64,000 nt of DNA from Streptomyces sp. NRRL S-31 (GTDB taxonomy: Bacteria; Actinomycetota; Actinomycetes; Streptomycetales; Streptomycetaceae). Every line of letters begins with the position of its first letter. Position 1 is the first letter of the stretch. Below are positions 1-8,330 of this stretch, in pieces. The position numbers and the translations under genes were made by a program. The notes beneath the pieces are model-generated. The model made no database searches. It was not told where the DNA came from and saw only the letters and a program-made list of their open reading frames with translations. The stretch lies in assembly GCF_000718775.1 (NCBI RefSeq), contig NZ_JOCB01000022.1:1-64000 (forward strand), written 5' to 3'.

Positions 1-498
1 TCGACGTATCCGCAGCGCACCGGCGAGTCGATCGCCCGGAACGTGGTGGACCTGGTGCAGACCCTGGCCGAGGAGCGTCTGGGCCGGAGCGCCCCGGACA
101 CCCCGACGGCCGCCCGCATGTCGCTGCTGCGTGTCCAGGCGTACATCGACCAGCACCTGACCGACCCGGACCTGACACCGGACGCCATCGCCCGGGCCCA
201 CCACATCTCCGTCCGCTACCTGCACAAGCTCTTCGAGCTGGAGGACATCACCGTCAGCCGGTGGATACAGCAGCGCCGGCTGGAGCAGTGCCGGCGCGAC
301 CTGGCCCGCCGGCACGCGGCGGGGCTGACGATCGCGGCGATCGCCCACCGCTGGGGCTTCATCAGCGCCTCGCACTTCAGCCGGGGGCGCCAGCGCAGGA
401 TGGGCTGGATGCCCGGTTCGAGCAGTGTCCAGCCGTCGAAGAAGCGGGCGATCTCGTCGCGGGCACGGGCCTGTACGGGAGTGCCGGCCTGCCGGTAG
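1..498 (+). pseudogene. AraC-family transcriptional regulator, 3'-truncated, start outside window
   Basis: The frame is open from base 1, so the gene begins upstream of the window. The visible part carries the end of an AraC-type ligand-binding region and then a helix-turn-helix domain. Recognisable stretches are SLLRVQAYIDQHLTDPDLTP, HHISVRYLHKLFELEDITVS and IAHRWGFISASHFSR. In intact AraC proteins the HFSR motif is followed by an (A)FRxxYGxSPxxxR segment. Here the frame instead enters antisense sequence of the neighbouring methyltransferase gene at about base 387 and runs on to a chance stop at 498. The second HTH is therefore incomplete and the last 111 bases are chimeric. DNA binding is probably impaired. 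Family assignment is secure; loss of function is inferred. Confidence 0.8.
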
Positions 499-1142
499 GT
501 GGCGGTGACCCGGGAGATGGCTTCGGGATCGAAGTCGGGTGTGGCGTGGCTGACGACCAGGACGCTGCCCGAGGGCAGGGCGTCCTTGAGGGTCTTCACT
601 ATGCCGTGGACGTCATGGTGCTCGTCGGTCACGAAGTGCAGCAGGGCGTTGAGGCTGAGCGCGACGGGCCTGTCGAAGTCGAGCGTGGAGCGCAGGGTGG
701 GGTGCGCGAGCAGCGCTTCGGGGTCGGTGACGTCGGCCTGCATGTAGGCGGTCGCGCCCTCGGGGTGGCTGTGCAGCAGGGCCCGGGCGTGGGTGAGGAC
801 GATCGGGTCGTTGTCGGTGTAGACGACGCGGGCCCGGTGGATGACGCTCTGGGCGACCTCGTGGAGGTTGGGTGAGGTGGGGATGCCGGTGCCGATGTCC
901 CAGAACTGGTCGATGCCCAGCTGGGCGAGGTGGCGGGTGGAGCGGCGCATGAAGGCGCGGTTGCTGCGGGCGGCGATGAGGGCGGAGGGGAAGGCGGCGA
1001 TCGCCTGGGCCACGGCTTCCCGGTCGGCCGGGAAGTTGGTGATCCCGCCGAGGAAGTAGTCGTACATGCGGGCCGAGTGCGGCCGGTCCAGTTGCAGGTC
1101 GACCACGTCGCTGTCGTCCCGCACGGTGTTGCCGTCGTCCAT
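216..1142 (-). pseudogene. SAM-dependent methyltransferase (DUF574/Methyltransf_19 type), C-terminus replaced
   Basis: The protein starting MDDGNTVRDDS at 1142 has the hallmarks of the actinobacterial DUF574 methyltransferases: RPHSARMYDYFLGGITNFPA near the N-terminus, the SAM-binding stretch FWDIGTGIPTSPNLHEVAQ, VVYTDNDPIVLTHARALL, and the end-of-fold segment GWTLLEPGIQPILRWRP. Right after WRP (about base 388) the reading frame leaves family sequence and continues through the antisense strand of the AraC gene to a stop at 216. About 250 residues are native, roughly 15-20 short of the usual length, followed by about 58 foreign residues. The fold core and SAM site look intact, so the protein could still be active. 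It overlaps the AraC fragment tail to tail by 283 bases. Substrates of this family are unknown. Confidence 0.75.
383..391. other. Recombination/deletion junction between two convergent truncated genes
   Basis: AraC homology on the plus strand stops after HFSR (about 386), and methyltransferase homology on the minus strand stops after RWRP (about 388). The two breakpoints coincide to within a few bases, so one event removed the 3' ends of both convergent genes and whatever lay between them. No IS element, direct repeat or tRNA remnant is visible at the joint. Confidence 0.65.
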
Positions 1143-1702
1143 GCCCGCCCCCCGAGTCCGGCGTGGTTGCCCTGTCGCGGCGGTTCGCCAGGGTGCGCCA
1201 CCCCCACCGCCACCCCGAGCTTCCTCCCCCTGCCGCCGTGGGGACAACCGGGGGATCGGCCAGCGTCCGCACCTCGCCGGCGAGGGCCGCGCAAGGGCTT
1301 ACCAGGGAGGAAAAGGATGATCCAGCCCATTTCCACCCGGCACAATACGGGTGGGTAACCACGTTGTTGCCGTCTGTGAAGAATTTCGGGTAGCGCCTTG
1401 CACGAGACGGCCGTTGCTCCGGTTGTCTGATGAGTGGGAAAGCACATTTCCCACACCGACACCGCCTCGACCCGGCGCGGTGCGGTGCACAGCCGCACAA
1501 GGACTCCCGTGGACATCGATCTGGTCACCATGGTGGTACGGGTGACCGCCGCCCGGATCTTCGTACCCGCCCCGCACCGAGCGGGCCGCCGGCCCCTCGC
1601 CGCCGCCGTGCGCACCGGAATACGCCACCTTCACCCGTGGAGCGCTCCCCCCGCCTCCACGGCTCCCTCCCCTCTCCGCGCCGCCACTCGGGAGGGCGCG
1701 GC
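1143..1702. promoter_or_regulatory. 560-bp divergent intergenic region
   Basis: This region lies between the methyltransferase start (minus) and the ECF sigma factor start (plus) and must hold both promoters. It contains no convincing gene. A short perfect inverted repeat, GTGGGAAA-GCACA-TTTCCCAC, lies at 1434-1454 and is a candidate operator or small hairpin. The sequence near 1310-1400 is locally less GC-rich than its surroundings. Confidence 0.35.
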
Positions 1703-2299
1703 GTGAAGCACCCTTCCCCGGGCGGCCCCCGCGGGCGCCATGCCGCACCGCCGCCTTCCCGGACCGGACGGCTGGCGTTGACCTTCGACGCCTTCCACGC
1801 CTATCACCGCAAGCTCTGGATGCGTTTCGCCCACACCCAGGTCGGGGGCCACGCGGCCGCGGAGACCGTCGTCGACGCCGCGTGCGTCCGGCTGAAGAGG
1901 ACCTGGCACCACGCCCTGCTCCAGGAGTCCGTCCCGCGGTACGCCTGGAAGATCCTGAAGGACGAGGTGCACCGCTGGCTCGCCGAACGCCGCCTGGAGC
2001 CACAGGTCGGCGACGCCGCCTACCTCACCGCCGTGCAGAAGCTGCTGCTGCACGAGATGCGCGACGAACTGCGCGTCCTCTCCCAGGAGATCGGCCTCTA
2101 CGCCGCCATCTCCACCCTGCCCGAGCGGCAGTACGACGTCATCGTGCTGCGTTATCTGCTCGGCATGGAGGAGACCGAGGTCGCCGAGTACCTCGGCATC
2201 GAGGACGCCACCGTCCGGTCCCACATCCGCCACGCCCGACGCTCGCTCGCCAGGCAACTGCACATCCCCTACCAGGACGACAAGGAGCAGGAGAAGTAG
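1703..2299 (+). CDS. ECF-type RNA polymerase sigma factor (sigma-70 family)
   Basis: A GTG start at 1703 is preceded by GGAGG at 1691-1695, giving ideal spacing and a 198-residue protein. The open frame extends further upstream, but that part is low-complexity and unlike the family. Residues 25-90 form a sigma-region-2-like helical segment (FDAFHAYHRKLWMRFAHTQV). The C-terminal part is a clear sigma region 4 helix-turn-helix: LPERQYDVIVLRYLLGMEE followed by EVAEYLGIEDATVRSHIRHA. It should direct RNA polymerase to a small set of promoters. Its stop overlaps the GTG of the next gene (TAGTG), so the two are translationally coupled. No anti-sigma factor with a recognisable zinc motif is adjacent. 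The downstream partner may have a regulatory role, but this is unproven. Confidence 0.85.
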   Translation: MKHPSPGGPRGRHAAPPPSRTGRLALTFDAFHAYHRKLWMRFAHTQVGGHAAAETVVDAACVRLKRTWHHALLQESVPRYAWKILKDEVHRWLAERRLEPQVGDAAYLTAVQKLLLHEMRDELRVLSQEIGLYAAISTLPERQYDVIVLRYLLGMEETEVAEYLGIEDATVRSHIRHARRSLARQLHIPYQDDKEQEK

Positions 2300-3003
2300 T
2301 GGCCCGCACCGACCACGAACCCGCCGCCGACATCGCCACCGCCCTGGCGGCCGCCGAAGCCCTCACCGGCACCTACCAGGACTACGACACCGACGCCGCC
2401 CTCCGGCGCGTCACCACCCTCGCCGAGCAGCCCACCGCGCCCACGGCGTCCTGCCTCCCCTCCCCCTACCCCACCGTCCATGAACAGGCCGCCCACGACC
2501 TGGACCTGGCCGTCAGCCTCATCGTGGACGCTCCCCAGGCCCATCTGAGCCTCAGCCGACTGCTCGACTCCGACCTCACCGAGCCCGAGGGCGCCCTCGT
2601 CTTCGCCGCCCTCCTCCACCTCGCCGGATACGCCGGCCCCTCCCAGTTCTGGTTCGAGTTCGCCGCCGGCGCCGGCAGCCGCACCGCCGCGTTCTGCCTC
2701 GTCCTCCTGCACCAGCAGCGCTCCGAACACCGCACCGCCGCGTACTGGCGCGCCCAGCTCGGCGCCCGCGCCCCCAAGCCGGTCCGGCGGCCGACCACGC
2801 CGCCGAGGCCGGCCGCCCTGCTGCCCGACAGCGTCCGCCGCGACCTGATCAGCCTGTGCTGGCAGGGCCGCCGGCCCTGTCTGCCGCCCCGCCTCCAGGC
2901 CGTCATCCACAGCCTCCCCGTCGAACCGCCCGACGACGACTTCGGCGAGATCCCGCGCCCCGACCACACCCTCACCGACCTCCCGGCCTGCGCCACCGGA
3001 TGA
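2299..3003 (+). CDS. Hypothetical protein coupled to the ECF sigma factor
   Basis: This 234-residue protein starts at a GTG that overlaps the sigma-factor stop by one base, so the pair is translationally coupled. It is Ala/Leu-rich and predicted mostly helical. Segments include DIATALAAAEALTGTYQDYD at the N-terminus, a central LALHxAG-like stretch (EGALVFAALLHLAGYAGPSQ) and SRTAAFCLVLLHQQRSEHRT. There are no transmembrane segments, signal peptide or catalytic motif that I recognise. The C-terminal 60 residues are Pro/Arg/Asp-rich and end in an acidic patch (PDDDFGEIPRPDHTLTD). The arrangement with a sigma factor suggests an accessory or modulator protein. Function is not assigned. Confidence 0.75.
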   Translation: MARTDHEPAADIATALAAAEALTGTYQDYDTDAALRRVTTLAEQPTAPTASCLPSPYPTVHEQAAHDLDLAVSLIVDAPQAHLSLSRLLDSDLTEPEGALVFAALLHLAGYAGPSQFWFEFAAGAGSRTAAFCLVLLHQQRSEHRTAAYWRAQLGARAPKPVRRPTTPPRPAALLPDSVRRDLISLCWQGRRPCLPPRLQAVIHSLPVEPPDDDFGEIPRPDHTLTDLPACATG

Positions 3004-3332
3004 CCGCGTGGACGCCGCCCGGCGCACTGCCGGCGAGCGGGGCGGGCGCCTCCGTGCCGGGCGCCGCCCGCTTGCGAGCCGCGCGCCGGGCGGTGAGGCT
3101 GGCGGCGGGGAGGCCGTGAGCCCGAGGGTGCCGCGCGCGGCCGTGCCGCCGCCGATACGACTGCCCGGCGAGGGGTATCGCTTGCAATAACCCGCGTCTG
3201 CAAATATTGTTTAAGCGCGCAGGCGGCGCATGCAATCACATCGCCCGTGTGGCGCGGCGTCCGTCCGAGTAGTCGTACCCCCTGCGTCCGGTCCCACTCC
3301 GACGCGCAGACCCTAGCGAAAAGGCACCCCCC
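3004..3332. promoter_or_regulatory. Intergenic region upstream of the aldo/keto reductase
   Basis: These 329 bases have no gene. An AT-richer patch at about 3178-3240 contains two TGCAA-type boxes (TTGCAATAA near 3182 and CTGCAAATATTG near 3197) and a further TGCAATCAC near 3231. They are the most likely promoter or operator elements for the downstream gene. No terminator hairpin stands out after the preceding gene. Confidence 0.35.
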
Positions 3333-4343
3333 ATGTCCCTCAAGAACATCCTTCCCGGCCGGCTCGGCTTCGGCACCGCCCCGCTCGGCAACATGTTCCG
3401 CGCGATCCCCGAGGAGGACGCCCTCGCCACCGTGGAAGCGGCCTGGGACCAGGGCATCCGCTACTACGACACGGCCCCCTTCTACGGGGCCGGTCTCGCC
3501 GAGGAGCGCCTGGGCAAGGTCCTGTCGGCCAAGCCCCGCGACTCCTACGTGCTGTCGACCAAGGTCGGCCGGGTCATCCTCGACGAGCCGGAGACCGACG
3601 CCCCCGACTTCGGCGAGAAGGGCGGCCTCTTCGAGCACGGCAACCCCAACAAGATCCTCCACGAGTGGACCGCCGACGCCACCGAGCGCTCCATCGAGGG
3701 CAGCCTCAAGCGGATGGGCGTCGACCGCCTCGACATCGTCTGGGTCCACGACATCGCCCAGGACTTCCACGGCGACGTGTGGTTGCAGAAGTTCGAGGAG
3801 GCCCGTACCGGCGCCTTCCGGGTGCTGGACCGGCTGCGCGACGAGGGCGTCATCAAGGCGTGGGGCCTGGGCGTCAACCGCACCGAGCCGATCGAGCTGA
3901 CCCTCGCCCTCGACGAGCCGAGGCCCGACGGATTCCTGCTCGCCGGCCGCTACACCCTCCTCGACCACGAGCACGCCCTCCAGCGCCTGCTGCCGATGGC
4001 CCAGGAGCGGCACGTCGACATGGTCGTCGGCGGCCCCTACAGCTCCGGCATCCTCGCCGGCGGCACCAACTTCGAGTACCAGCAGGCCCCGCCGGAGATC
4101 ATCGAGCGCGTCAAGCGCCTGAAGGCCCTCACCGACAAGCACGGCATCAGCATCAAGGCCGCCGCCCTCCAGTTCTCCCTCGCCCACCCGGTCGCCGCCG
4201 CCGTCATCCCCGGCGCCACCCGTCCCAGCCGCATCGCCGAGGACACCGCCGCCCTGAACGAGAGCGTCCCCGCCGCCTTCTGGACGGAACTCCGCGAGAG
4301 CGGCCTGGTCAGCCCCGCCGCCCCGCTCCCCGACGGCGCCTGA
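3333..4343 (+). CDS. Aldo/keto reductase
   Basis: This is a 336-residue soluble AKR-superfamily oxidoreductase with a (beta/alpha)8 barrel and NADPH dependence. The AKR tetrad is visible: Asp46 and Tyr51 in GIRYYDTAPFYG, Lys77 in VLSTKVG and His139 in VWVHD. The region GVNRTEPIELTL and the C-terminal cofactor segment AAVIPGATRPSRIAEDTAAL also fit. Overall it most resembles the D-threo-aldose/L-fucose dehydrogenase and pyridoxal-dehydrogenase-like AKRs of actinomycetes, which act on sugars or small aldehydes. The length is normal for the family. It is followed 85 bases later by an SRPBCC gene on the same strand, and the two may be one transcript. The exact substrate cannot be told from sequence. 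Confidence 0.9.
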   Translation: MSLKNILPGRLGFGTAPLGNMFRAIPEEDALATVEAAWDQGIRYYDTAPFYGAGLAEERLGKVLSAKPRDSYVLSTKVGRVILDEPETDAPDFGEKGGLFEHGNPNKILHEWTADATERSIEGSLKRMGVDRLDIVWVHDIAQDFHGDVWLQKFEEARTGAFRVLDRLRDEGVIKAWGLGVNRTEPIELTLALDEPRPDGFLLAGRYTLLDHEHALQRLLPMAQERHVDMVVGGPYSSGILAGGTNFEYQQAPPEIIERVKRLKALTDKHGISIKAAALQFSLAHPVAAAVIPGATRPSRIAEDTAALNESVPAAFWTELRESGLVSPAAPLPDGA

Positions 4344-4428
4344 TCCGCACCCCCGCCTCCCCGCACACGCGTACCGGCACACGAGCACCGGCACAACGAG
4401 TACCAGCACGAGAATCAGGAGAGCGACC

Positions 4429-4848
4429 ATGGCATCGACTTCCGTCAGCCGCGTCGTCCCCGCCTCGCCGGACCAGGTCTGGAGCCTCATCGGCGGTTTC
4501 GACGCCCTGCCCGACTGGCTCCCCTCCATCCCCGAGAGCACCGCACTCGAAGGTGGCCGGGTGCGCCGGCTGAAGAACCTTGAGGGCGAGGTCATCACCG
4601 AGCGCCTCCTCGACTTCAGCGAGGCCGAGCGCCACTACAGCTACTCCATCGTCCAGGCCCCCTTCCCCGTCAATGGCTATGTCGCCACCATCCGGGTCCA
4701 CGCGGTCCCCGGCCGGGAGCACACCGCCGAGGTGCAGTGGTCCGGCCGCTTCAACCCCGAGGGCGCCACCGAGGACGAGGTCGTCGACCTGTTCACCGGG
4801 ATCTACCGCGACGGCCTGGACGCCCTGCACAAGACGTTGTCCGGCTGA
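4429..4848 (+). CDS. SRPBCC (START-like) family protein
   Basis: A 139-residue protein whose ATG at 4429 follows AGGAG by seven bases. It has the helix-grip START/Bet v1-like pattern of the polyketide cyclase/dehydrase and PYR/PYL-like SRPBCC superfamily: an N-terminal strand (ASTSVSRVVPASPDQVWSLI), GFDALPDWLPSIPEST, a central beta sheet (HYSYSIVQAPFPVNGYVATI), and a C-terminal amphipathic helix (VVDLFTGIYRDGLDALHKTL). Members bind hydrophobic ligands, and a few are cyclases. No catalytic residue can be named here. The gene follows the aldo/keto reductase and may share its transcript, which would fit a two-gene redox or small-molecule unit. It converges on the HTH gene at 4984. Confidence 0.85.
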   Translation: MASTSVSRVVPASPDQVWSLIGGFDALPDWLPSIPESTALEGGRVRRLKNLEGEVITERLLDFSEAERHYSYSIVQAPFPVNGYVATIRVHAVPGREHTAEVQWSGRFNPEGATEDEVVDLFTGIYRDGLDALHKTLSG

Positions 4849-4889
4849 CCGCCGCCCGGCACCGGCGCCCACGGATCACCTGGCGGCAG

Positions 4890-4915
4890 GGGCGGGCGGG
4901 CCGCGGCGCCCGCCC
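4890..4915. terminator. Hairpin between convergent genes
   Basis: GGGCGGGC at 4890-4897 pairs with GCCCGCCC at 4908-4915 around a 10-base GC-rich loop. It lies between the SRPBCC gene and the oppositely oriented HTH gene, so it probably terminates both. There is no U-tract, as is usual in Streptomyces. Confidence 0.5.
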
Positions 4916-4983
4916 GTGGCGATCACGGGCGGTACCGGCAGGAGCAGCAGCCGCAGTCCTCCCCGGGCCCGCCCGGTACCCGG

Positions 4984-6501
4984 CTAACCGCCGTACGGGA
5001 CCCAGGCACGCTCGCCCGTCTCGCTCGTGCCGTACCAGTAGCGTGGGAGCCCCTTGATCCCGGTGGTGTGGAACGGGCGGCCGTGGTCGTCGATACGGAG
5101 GGTGCCGGTGCGGCCCTGGCAGGACCAGTCCAGTTCCAGGTACCAGCGGGCGTCGTAGGTCTGTGTCGTCGCGTCGACCAGCAGCGACTCCGGGTCCTCG
5201 GCGGAGACGCGGTAGGGGAAGTGCACGGCGGGGATGGTGTGTTCGCTGTCGGCGCCGTCCTTCGGACGGGCGGTGGGGCGGTCCACGTCGAGGTCCACGG
5301 TGAAGCGGCGGGGCGTCAGCTCGCCGCCGCAGCCCTGGTCCATGGCGTACGCGTTCCCGGCCGCCGGGGCGCCGCGGCTGACGACGCGGACGCGGAGCGC
5401 CTCCAGGACGACGGCCGTGGACGTCCGCCCCTGTACCGAGATCCGCACCATCGTCTGCCGTCCGTGCACCGCTCCTTGCGTCGCCGCCCACGCCCCGGCG
5501 TCCTGCTGCACCGGCGGGGGAGGCACCTGCGCGGGCGGCTTGCCGATGACGTAGTCGTGGCCGCAGCCCATCTCCCAGACCTGGGAGTCGGCGCTCCAGG
5601 TGAGGGGCGGACCGGCGGGCGGCCTCGGCACGGCCGAGGTGGGAGAGGTGCCGGAGGGGGCGGAGGCCCCGGGAGTCCGCTGCCGGGCACCGGGTGACGC
5701 CAGGCTCCGGGCCGGGGAGCGGAAGGGGGACGGGGAGGAGGACGGGGAGGACGACGGGGACGGGGAGGCGATGGCCGAGGGTTTCGCCGCGCGCTGGGCG
5801 GTGCCGGTGACGGTGGTCCGGGAACCCGTGGAGCGGGAGGTGTCCGCCGCGGTGGTGCGGTCGCCGGACAGGACGGACGTGCTGCCCAGGGTGGCGAGCA
5901 GCGCGCAGGCGACGGCGCTGAGCGCCAGGGGCCGCCGGCGGCGGTACCAGGGGCGGGGAGCGGGGGAGGGGACCGGCTCGCCGGGGCCGGGACCGTCGGG
6001 GCCGGAGCCAGGGCCGGAGTCAGGGCCGGGGCCAGGGCCGGGGCCGGAATGGGCCGGGCCGGGACCGTCTCCGGGCTGTTCCGCGGAGTCGCCACCCGTG
6101 ACGAGCGTCTCGGCCGTGACGAGTGCCTCGGCCGCGTCCGGTGCCGCGTCCGCTGCCGGAACGGCTACCTCCGGGGTACCGGGCGCCTCCGCCGTACCTG
6201 CCGCCCCCGTCGTACGGGGCGCCTCCTCCGCCCCGGCCGTACGCACCCGTTGCCGGGCCGCCGCTGCCGACAGCCACAGCCGGTGCAGTTCGAGCCGCTC
6301 CTCCGGTGTCGCCCCGCAGAAGGCGGCGAGCCGCTCCACGGGCGCGAAGTCCTGTGGCACCGCCTCGCCCGCGCAGTACCGGTGCAGTGTGGAGGTGTTC
6401 ATGCCGAGGCGGCGGGCCAGCGAGCCGTAGCTCCGGTTCGTGCGGTCCTTCAGCAGGAGCAGCAGCGCCGCGAACTCCTCGACATCGTCCCGAGTCGACA
6501 C
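4984..6501 (-). CDS. HTH-domain membrane protein (XRE-like N-terminus, extracytoplasmic C-terminus)
   Basis: The GTG start at 6501 gives 505 residues. The N-terminal 70 residues form an XRE/Cro-like helix-turn-helix (LARRLGMNTSTLHRYCAGEA, then VERLAAFCGATPEERLELHR). An Ala/Gly/Pro/Ser linker of highly repetitive Gly-Pro sequence follows, then a basic stop (RPWYRRRRPLA) and one transmembrane helix (LSAVACALLATLGSTSVL). A second Ser/Pro-rich linker leads to a folded C-terminal domain starting near LTWSADSQVWEMGCGHDYVI, with several Cys that may pair outside the cell. The architecture, with DNA-binding inside and a sensor-like domain outside, is widespread in Streptomyces. It suggests a membrane-tethered regulator. 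Two secreted proteins are encoded divergently next to it and could be its targets, which is inference. Confidence 0.8.
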   Translation of the reverse strand: MSTRDDVEEFAALLLLLKDRTNRSYGSLARRLGMNTSTLHRYCAGEAVPQDFAPVERLAAFCGATPEERLELHRLWLSAAAARQRVRTAGAEEAPRTTGAAGTAEAPGTPEVAVPAADAAPDAAEALVTAETLVTGGDSAEQPGDGPGPAHSGPGPGPGPDSGPGSGPDGPGPGEPVPSPAPRPWYRRRRPLALSAVACALLATLGSTSVLSGDRTTAADTSRSTGSRTTVTGTAQRAAKPSAIASPSPSSSPSSSPSPFRSPARSLASPGARQRTPGASAPSGTSPTSAVPRPPAGPPLTWSADSQVWEMGCGHDYVIGKPPAQVPPPPVQQDAGAWAATQGAVHGRQTMVRISVQGRTSTAVVLEALRVRVVSRGAPAAGNAYAMDQGCGGELTPRRFTVDLDVDRPTARPKDGADSEHTIPAVHFPYRVSAEDPESLLVDATTQTYDARWYLELDWSCQGRTGTLRIDDHGRPFHTTGIKGLPRYWYGTSETGERAWVPYGG

Positions 6502-6811
6502 CGTTCCCCCGTCGTCCGCACGCCGTCCGCCCGCGATCCCGTATCCCAGGCACTCATATACCTGCACGTCAGCGGGGCTGGGATGGTTCCACCGTCGCCG
6601 AAAGGGCGGCAGTCGTTGCGCCGGACTCCGCTGACCGCCGATGCTCTTGGTGTCGCACCAACCAGGGCGGGGCCGGACAACCGGCGTCGAGTGGCGTCCG
6701 ACACGCATGCACCGCACTCACGCATCGCGTCCACCGAGCCCATCGACCGCGCTCGTCCACCGCTTTCATCCACCGCAGTCATCCACCGCACTCATCCACG
6801 GGGGGACACCC
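6502..6811. promoter_or_regulatory. Divergent promoter region with short degenerate repeats
   Basis: These 310 bases separate the membrane HTH gene (minus) and the secreted-protein gene (plus). The right end carries short near-direct repeats of the unit CATCCACCGCA(G/C)T, best conserved at 6768-6807 and more degenerate back to about 6710. They run up to the GGGGGAC ribosome-binding site of the next gene. They could be operator half-sites for the adjacent regulator or simple slippage repeats. No gene is seen. Confidence 0.4.
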
Positions 6812-7429
6812 ATGCCCAAGCGCACCCGAGCAGGCACGCTCCTCACAGTCGCCGTCGCCGTCGCGGGGTCGGCCGTGGCGCTCGCCGGGCCGGCCACCGC
6901 CGCCCCGCAGGCGCCCGGCTTCCTCTCGGTCACGGACCTGCCGCCGGACCGCACCTCGTCCTGGACGGCCGGCGAGGTCACGGCCGGCATCCCGGAGGGG
7001 ACGGACCGGGACACCTGTCTGCGGGCGCTGTCGGGCCACCGGCCCGCCTGGCACCGGGACTTCCGCACCGACCTCGACACGAACGCCCGGCAGATCACCG
7101 TGGTGCTGCGCGACACCCGTTCGGCGAAGCGGCTGGCCTCGTCGCTGAACAAGGACGTCAAGTCCTGCGCGGCCCGCATCGAGCGGCAGTTCCCGGACAC
7201 CGAGGCCACGGGCAGGGACTACGGCGAACTGCCCGTCGAGGAGGGCGCACACGTCTACGGCGTGCACACCGAGACCTCCTGGGGCGCCGCCGACGTCCGC
7301 CTGCTGTCGGTCGGGCGGGACGGACGCACCGTCACCGTCGTGAACTGGGCCCAACTCGGCGGCTTCGAGGGCGTCCCGGTGACGGCCTTCAAGAAGACGG
7401 CCACCAGTTCCGTGCGGAAGCTGCACTGA
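6812..7429 (+). CDS. Small secreted protein of unknown function
   Basis: The ATG at 6812 follows GGGGGAC with good spacing and gives 205 residues. The N-terminus is a classical Sec signal peptide: basic MPKRTRAGT, then a hydrophobic core (LLTVAVAVAGSAVALAG), with cleavage likely at ATA-AP near residue 31. The mature part has two Cys (TCLRALSG and KSCAARI) that could form a disulphide, and repeated beta-strand-like segments (DNARQITVVLRDT-like and DVRLLSVGRDGRTVTVVNW). No enzymatic motif is evident. It is transcribed away from the HTH membrane protein, and another secreted protein follows 109 bases downstream. It may be a target of that regulator, but function is not assigned. Confidence 0.75.
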   Translation: MPKRTRAGTLLTVAVAVAGSAVALAGPATAAPQAPGFLSVTDLPPDRTSSWTAGEVTAGIPEGTDRDTCLRALSGHRPAWHRDFRTDLDTNARQITVVLRDTRSAKRLASSLNKDVKSCAARIERQFPDTEATGRDYGELPVEEGAHVYGVHTETSWGAADVRLLSVGRDGRTVTVVNWAQLGGFEGVPVTAFKKTATSSVRKLH

Positions 7430-7538
7430 CGGTGCCGCCCGGGGCCGCCCTCCCGCCACGGGGGTCGGGAGGGCGGCCCGACACCGAACCCCCGCAGCAC
7501 GGCCGGACCACTCGATCACCCGGAAAAGGGGAACAGAC

Positions 7539-8000
7539 ATGAACAGCAAGGCCCGTACCGCCCTCACCGCCGGCGTCCTCGCCGCCGCCCTCGGACTCGG
7601 CGCCACCGTCCAGGCCGCCGCCGGGACCCCGCGCAGCGTCAGCGGCAAGCCGTCCGACGACATCACCCGCATCGCCGACTTCTACGGCGCCTACATCGAC
7701 GCGGTGACCGACGAGGACGGCGGCACCCTCGCCAACGCCCTGCGCGGCCACTACCTCACCGCCGGTTTCCAGAAGGAACTGAACGCCTGGGAGAAGAAGA
7801 ACCACGCCAACGGCGTCCTGCGCGCCCAGAACGTGCCGCTCGCCTGGAAGGTGACGGACGCCGGCACCACCGCCGGCCACACGGAGGCGGTGATCACCCT
7901 CACCTGGAGCAAGTCCAGCACCACCAAGCTGGTCGTCGACATGGCCCGAGGCAGCCACAAGATCTACCGCATCGGTGAGAAGGGCGCCGCCGGCAAGTGA
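7539..8000 (+). CDS. Small secreted protein, NTF2-like in appearance
   Basis: A 153-residue protein with start codon ATG at 7539 behind an AAAAGGGGAA ribosome-binding site. The signal peptide is MNSKARTALTAGVLAAALGL followed by GATVQAAAG, with probable cleavage after the AAA. The mature part begins with ITRIADFYGAYIDAVTDEDG, then HYLTAGFQKELNAWEKKNHA, and ends with beta strands (AVITLTWSKSSTTKLVVDMA). This helix-then-sheet order resembles secreted cone-shaped or NTF2-like (DUF3828-like) domains. No catalytic residues can be named. It probably shares a transcript with the secreted protein upstream, and a strong hairpin follows 58 bases after its stop. Confidence 0.75.
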   Translation: MNSKARTALTAGVLAAALGLGATVQAAAGTPRSVSGKPSDDITRIADFYGAYIDAVTDEDGGTLANALRGHYLTAGFQKELNAWEKKNHANGVLRAQNVPLAWKVTDAGTTAGHTEAVITLTWSKSSTTKLVVDMARGSHKIYRIGEKGAAGK

Positions 8001-8057
8001 CGCGCGTGCGGCGGGGCGGGCGGAACCGCACCGGCACGAGCACGGAGACCCCGACCC

Positions 8058-8097
8058 GGCACAGGTCCGCACCGCGATCACGGCGCGGACCTGTGCC
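8058..8097 (+). terminator. 13-bp stem hairpin terminator
   Basis: GGCACAGGTCCGC (8058-8070) pairs perfectly with GCGGACCTGTGCC (8085-8097) around a 14-base loop, 58 bases after the stop of the secreted-protein gene. It is a likely transcription terminator. Confidence 0.65.
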
Positions 8098-8202
8098 CGG
8101 GCACCGAGGTGGCCGAGGTGGTGACCCGGCACGGTCTCCGCCCGGCGAAGTCCCGCGCCACTACGGCCGCTCCCCGGAGACGGGCAGTACGGCCGCGGCG
8201 GC

Positions 8203-8330
8203 TCAGTCGTGCGGGGCCTGCCCGCTGACCCGGTGATCGGCGTGGCTGAGGGCCTCCATGACCAGGCGCCGCAGGTGCCCGTCGCCGAGGCTGTAGTGGA
8301 CGTGCCGGCCCCGACGACGTCCTCCACGCG
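8203..8330 (-). pseudogene. ArsR-family regulator remnant (C-terminal fragment)
   Basis: On the minus strand the last 40 or so residues of a short open frame read GRHVHYSLGDGHLRRLVMEA and LSHADHRVSG. This matches the final beta-wing and C-terminal helix of ArsR/SmtB-type metal regulators (GRxVYYxLxDxHVxxLL...AxxHxxH). No upstream HTH is found in any frame: the preceding residues (STHEGGGTATRARGGRR) are low-complexity. It is therefore a decayed fragment rather than a gene. Nothing else with coding character is seen in 8001-8604 apart from the terminator hairpin. Confidence 0.5.
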
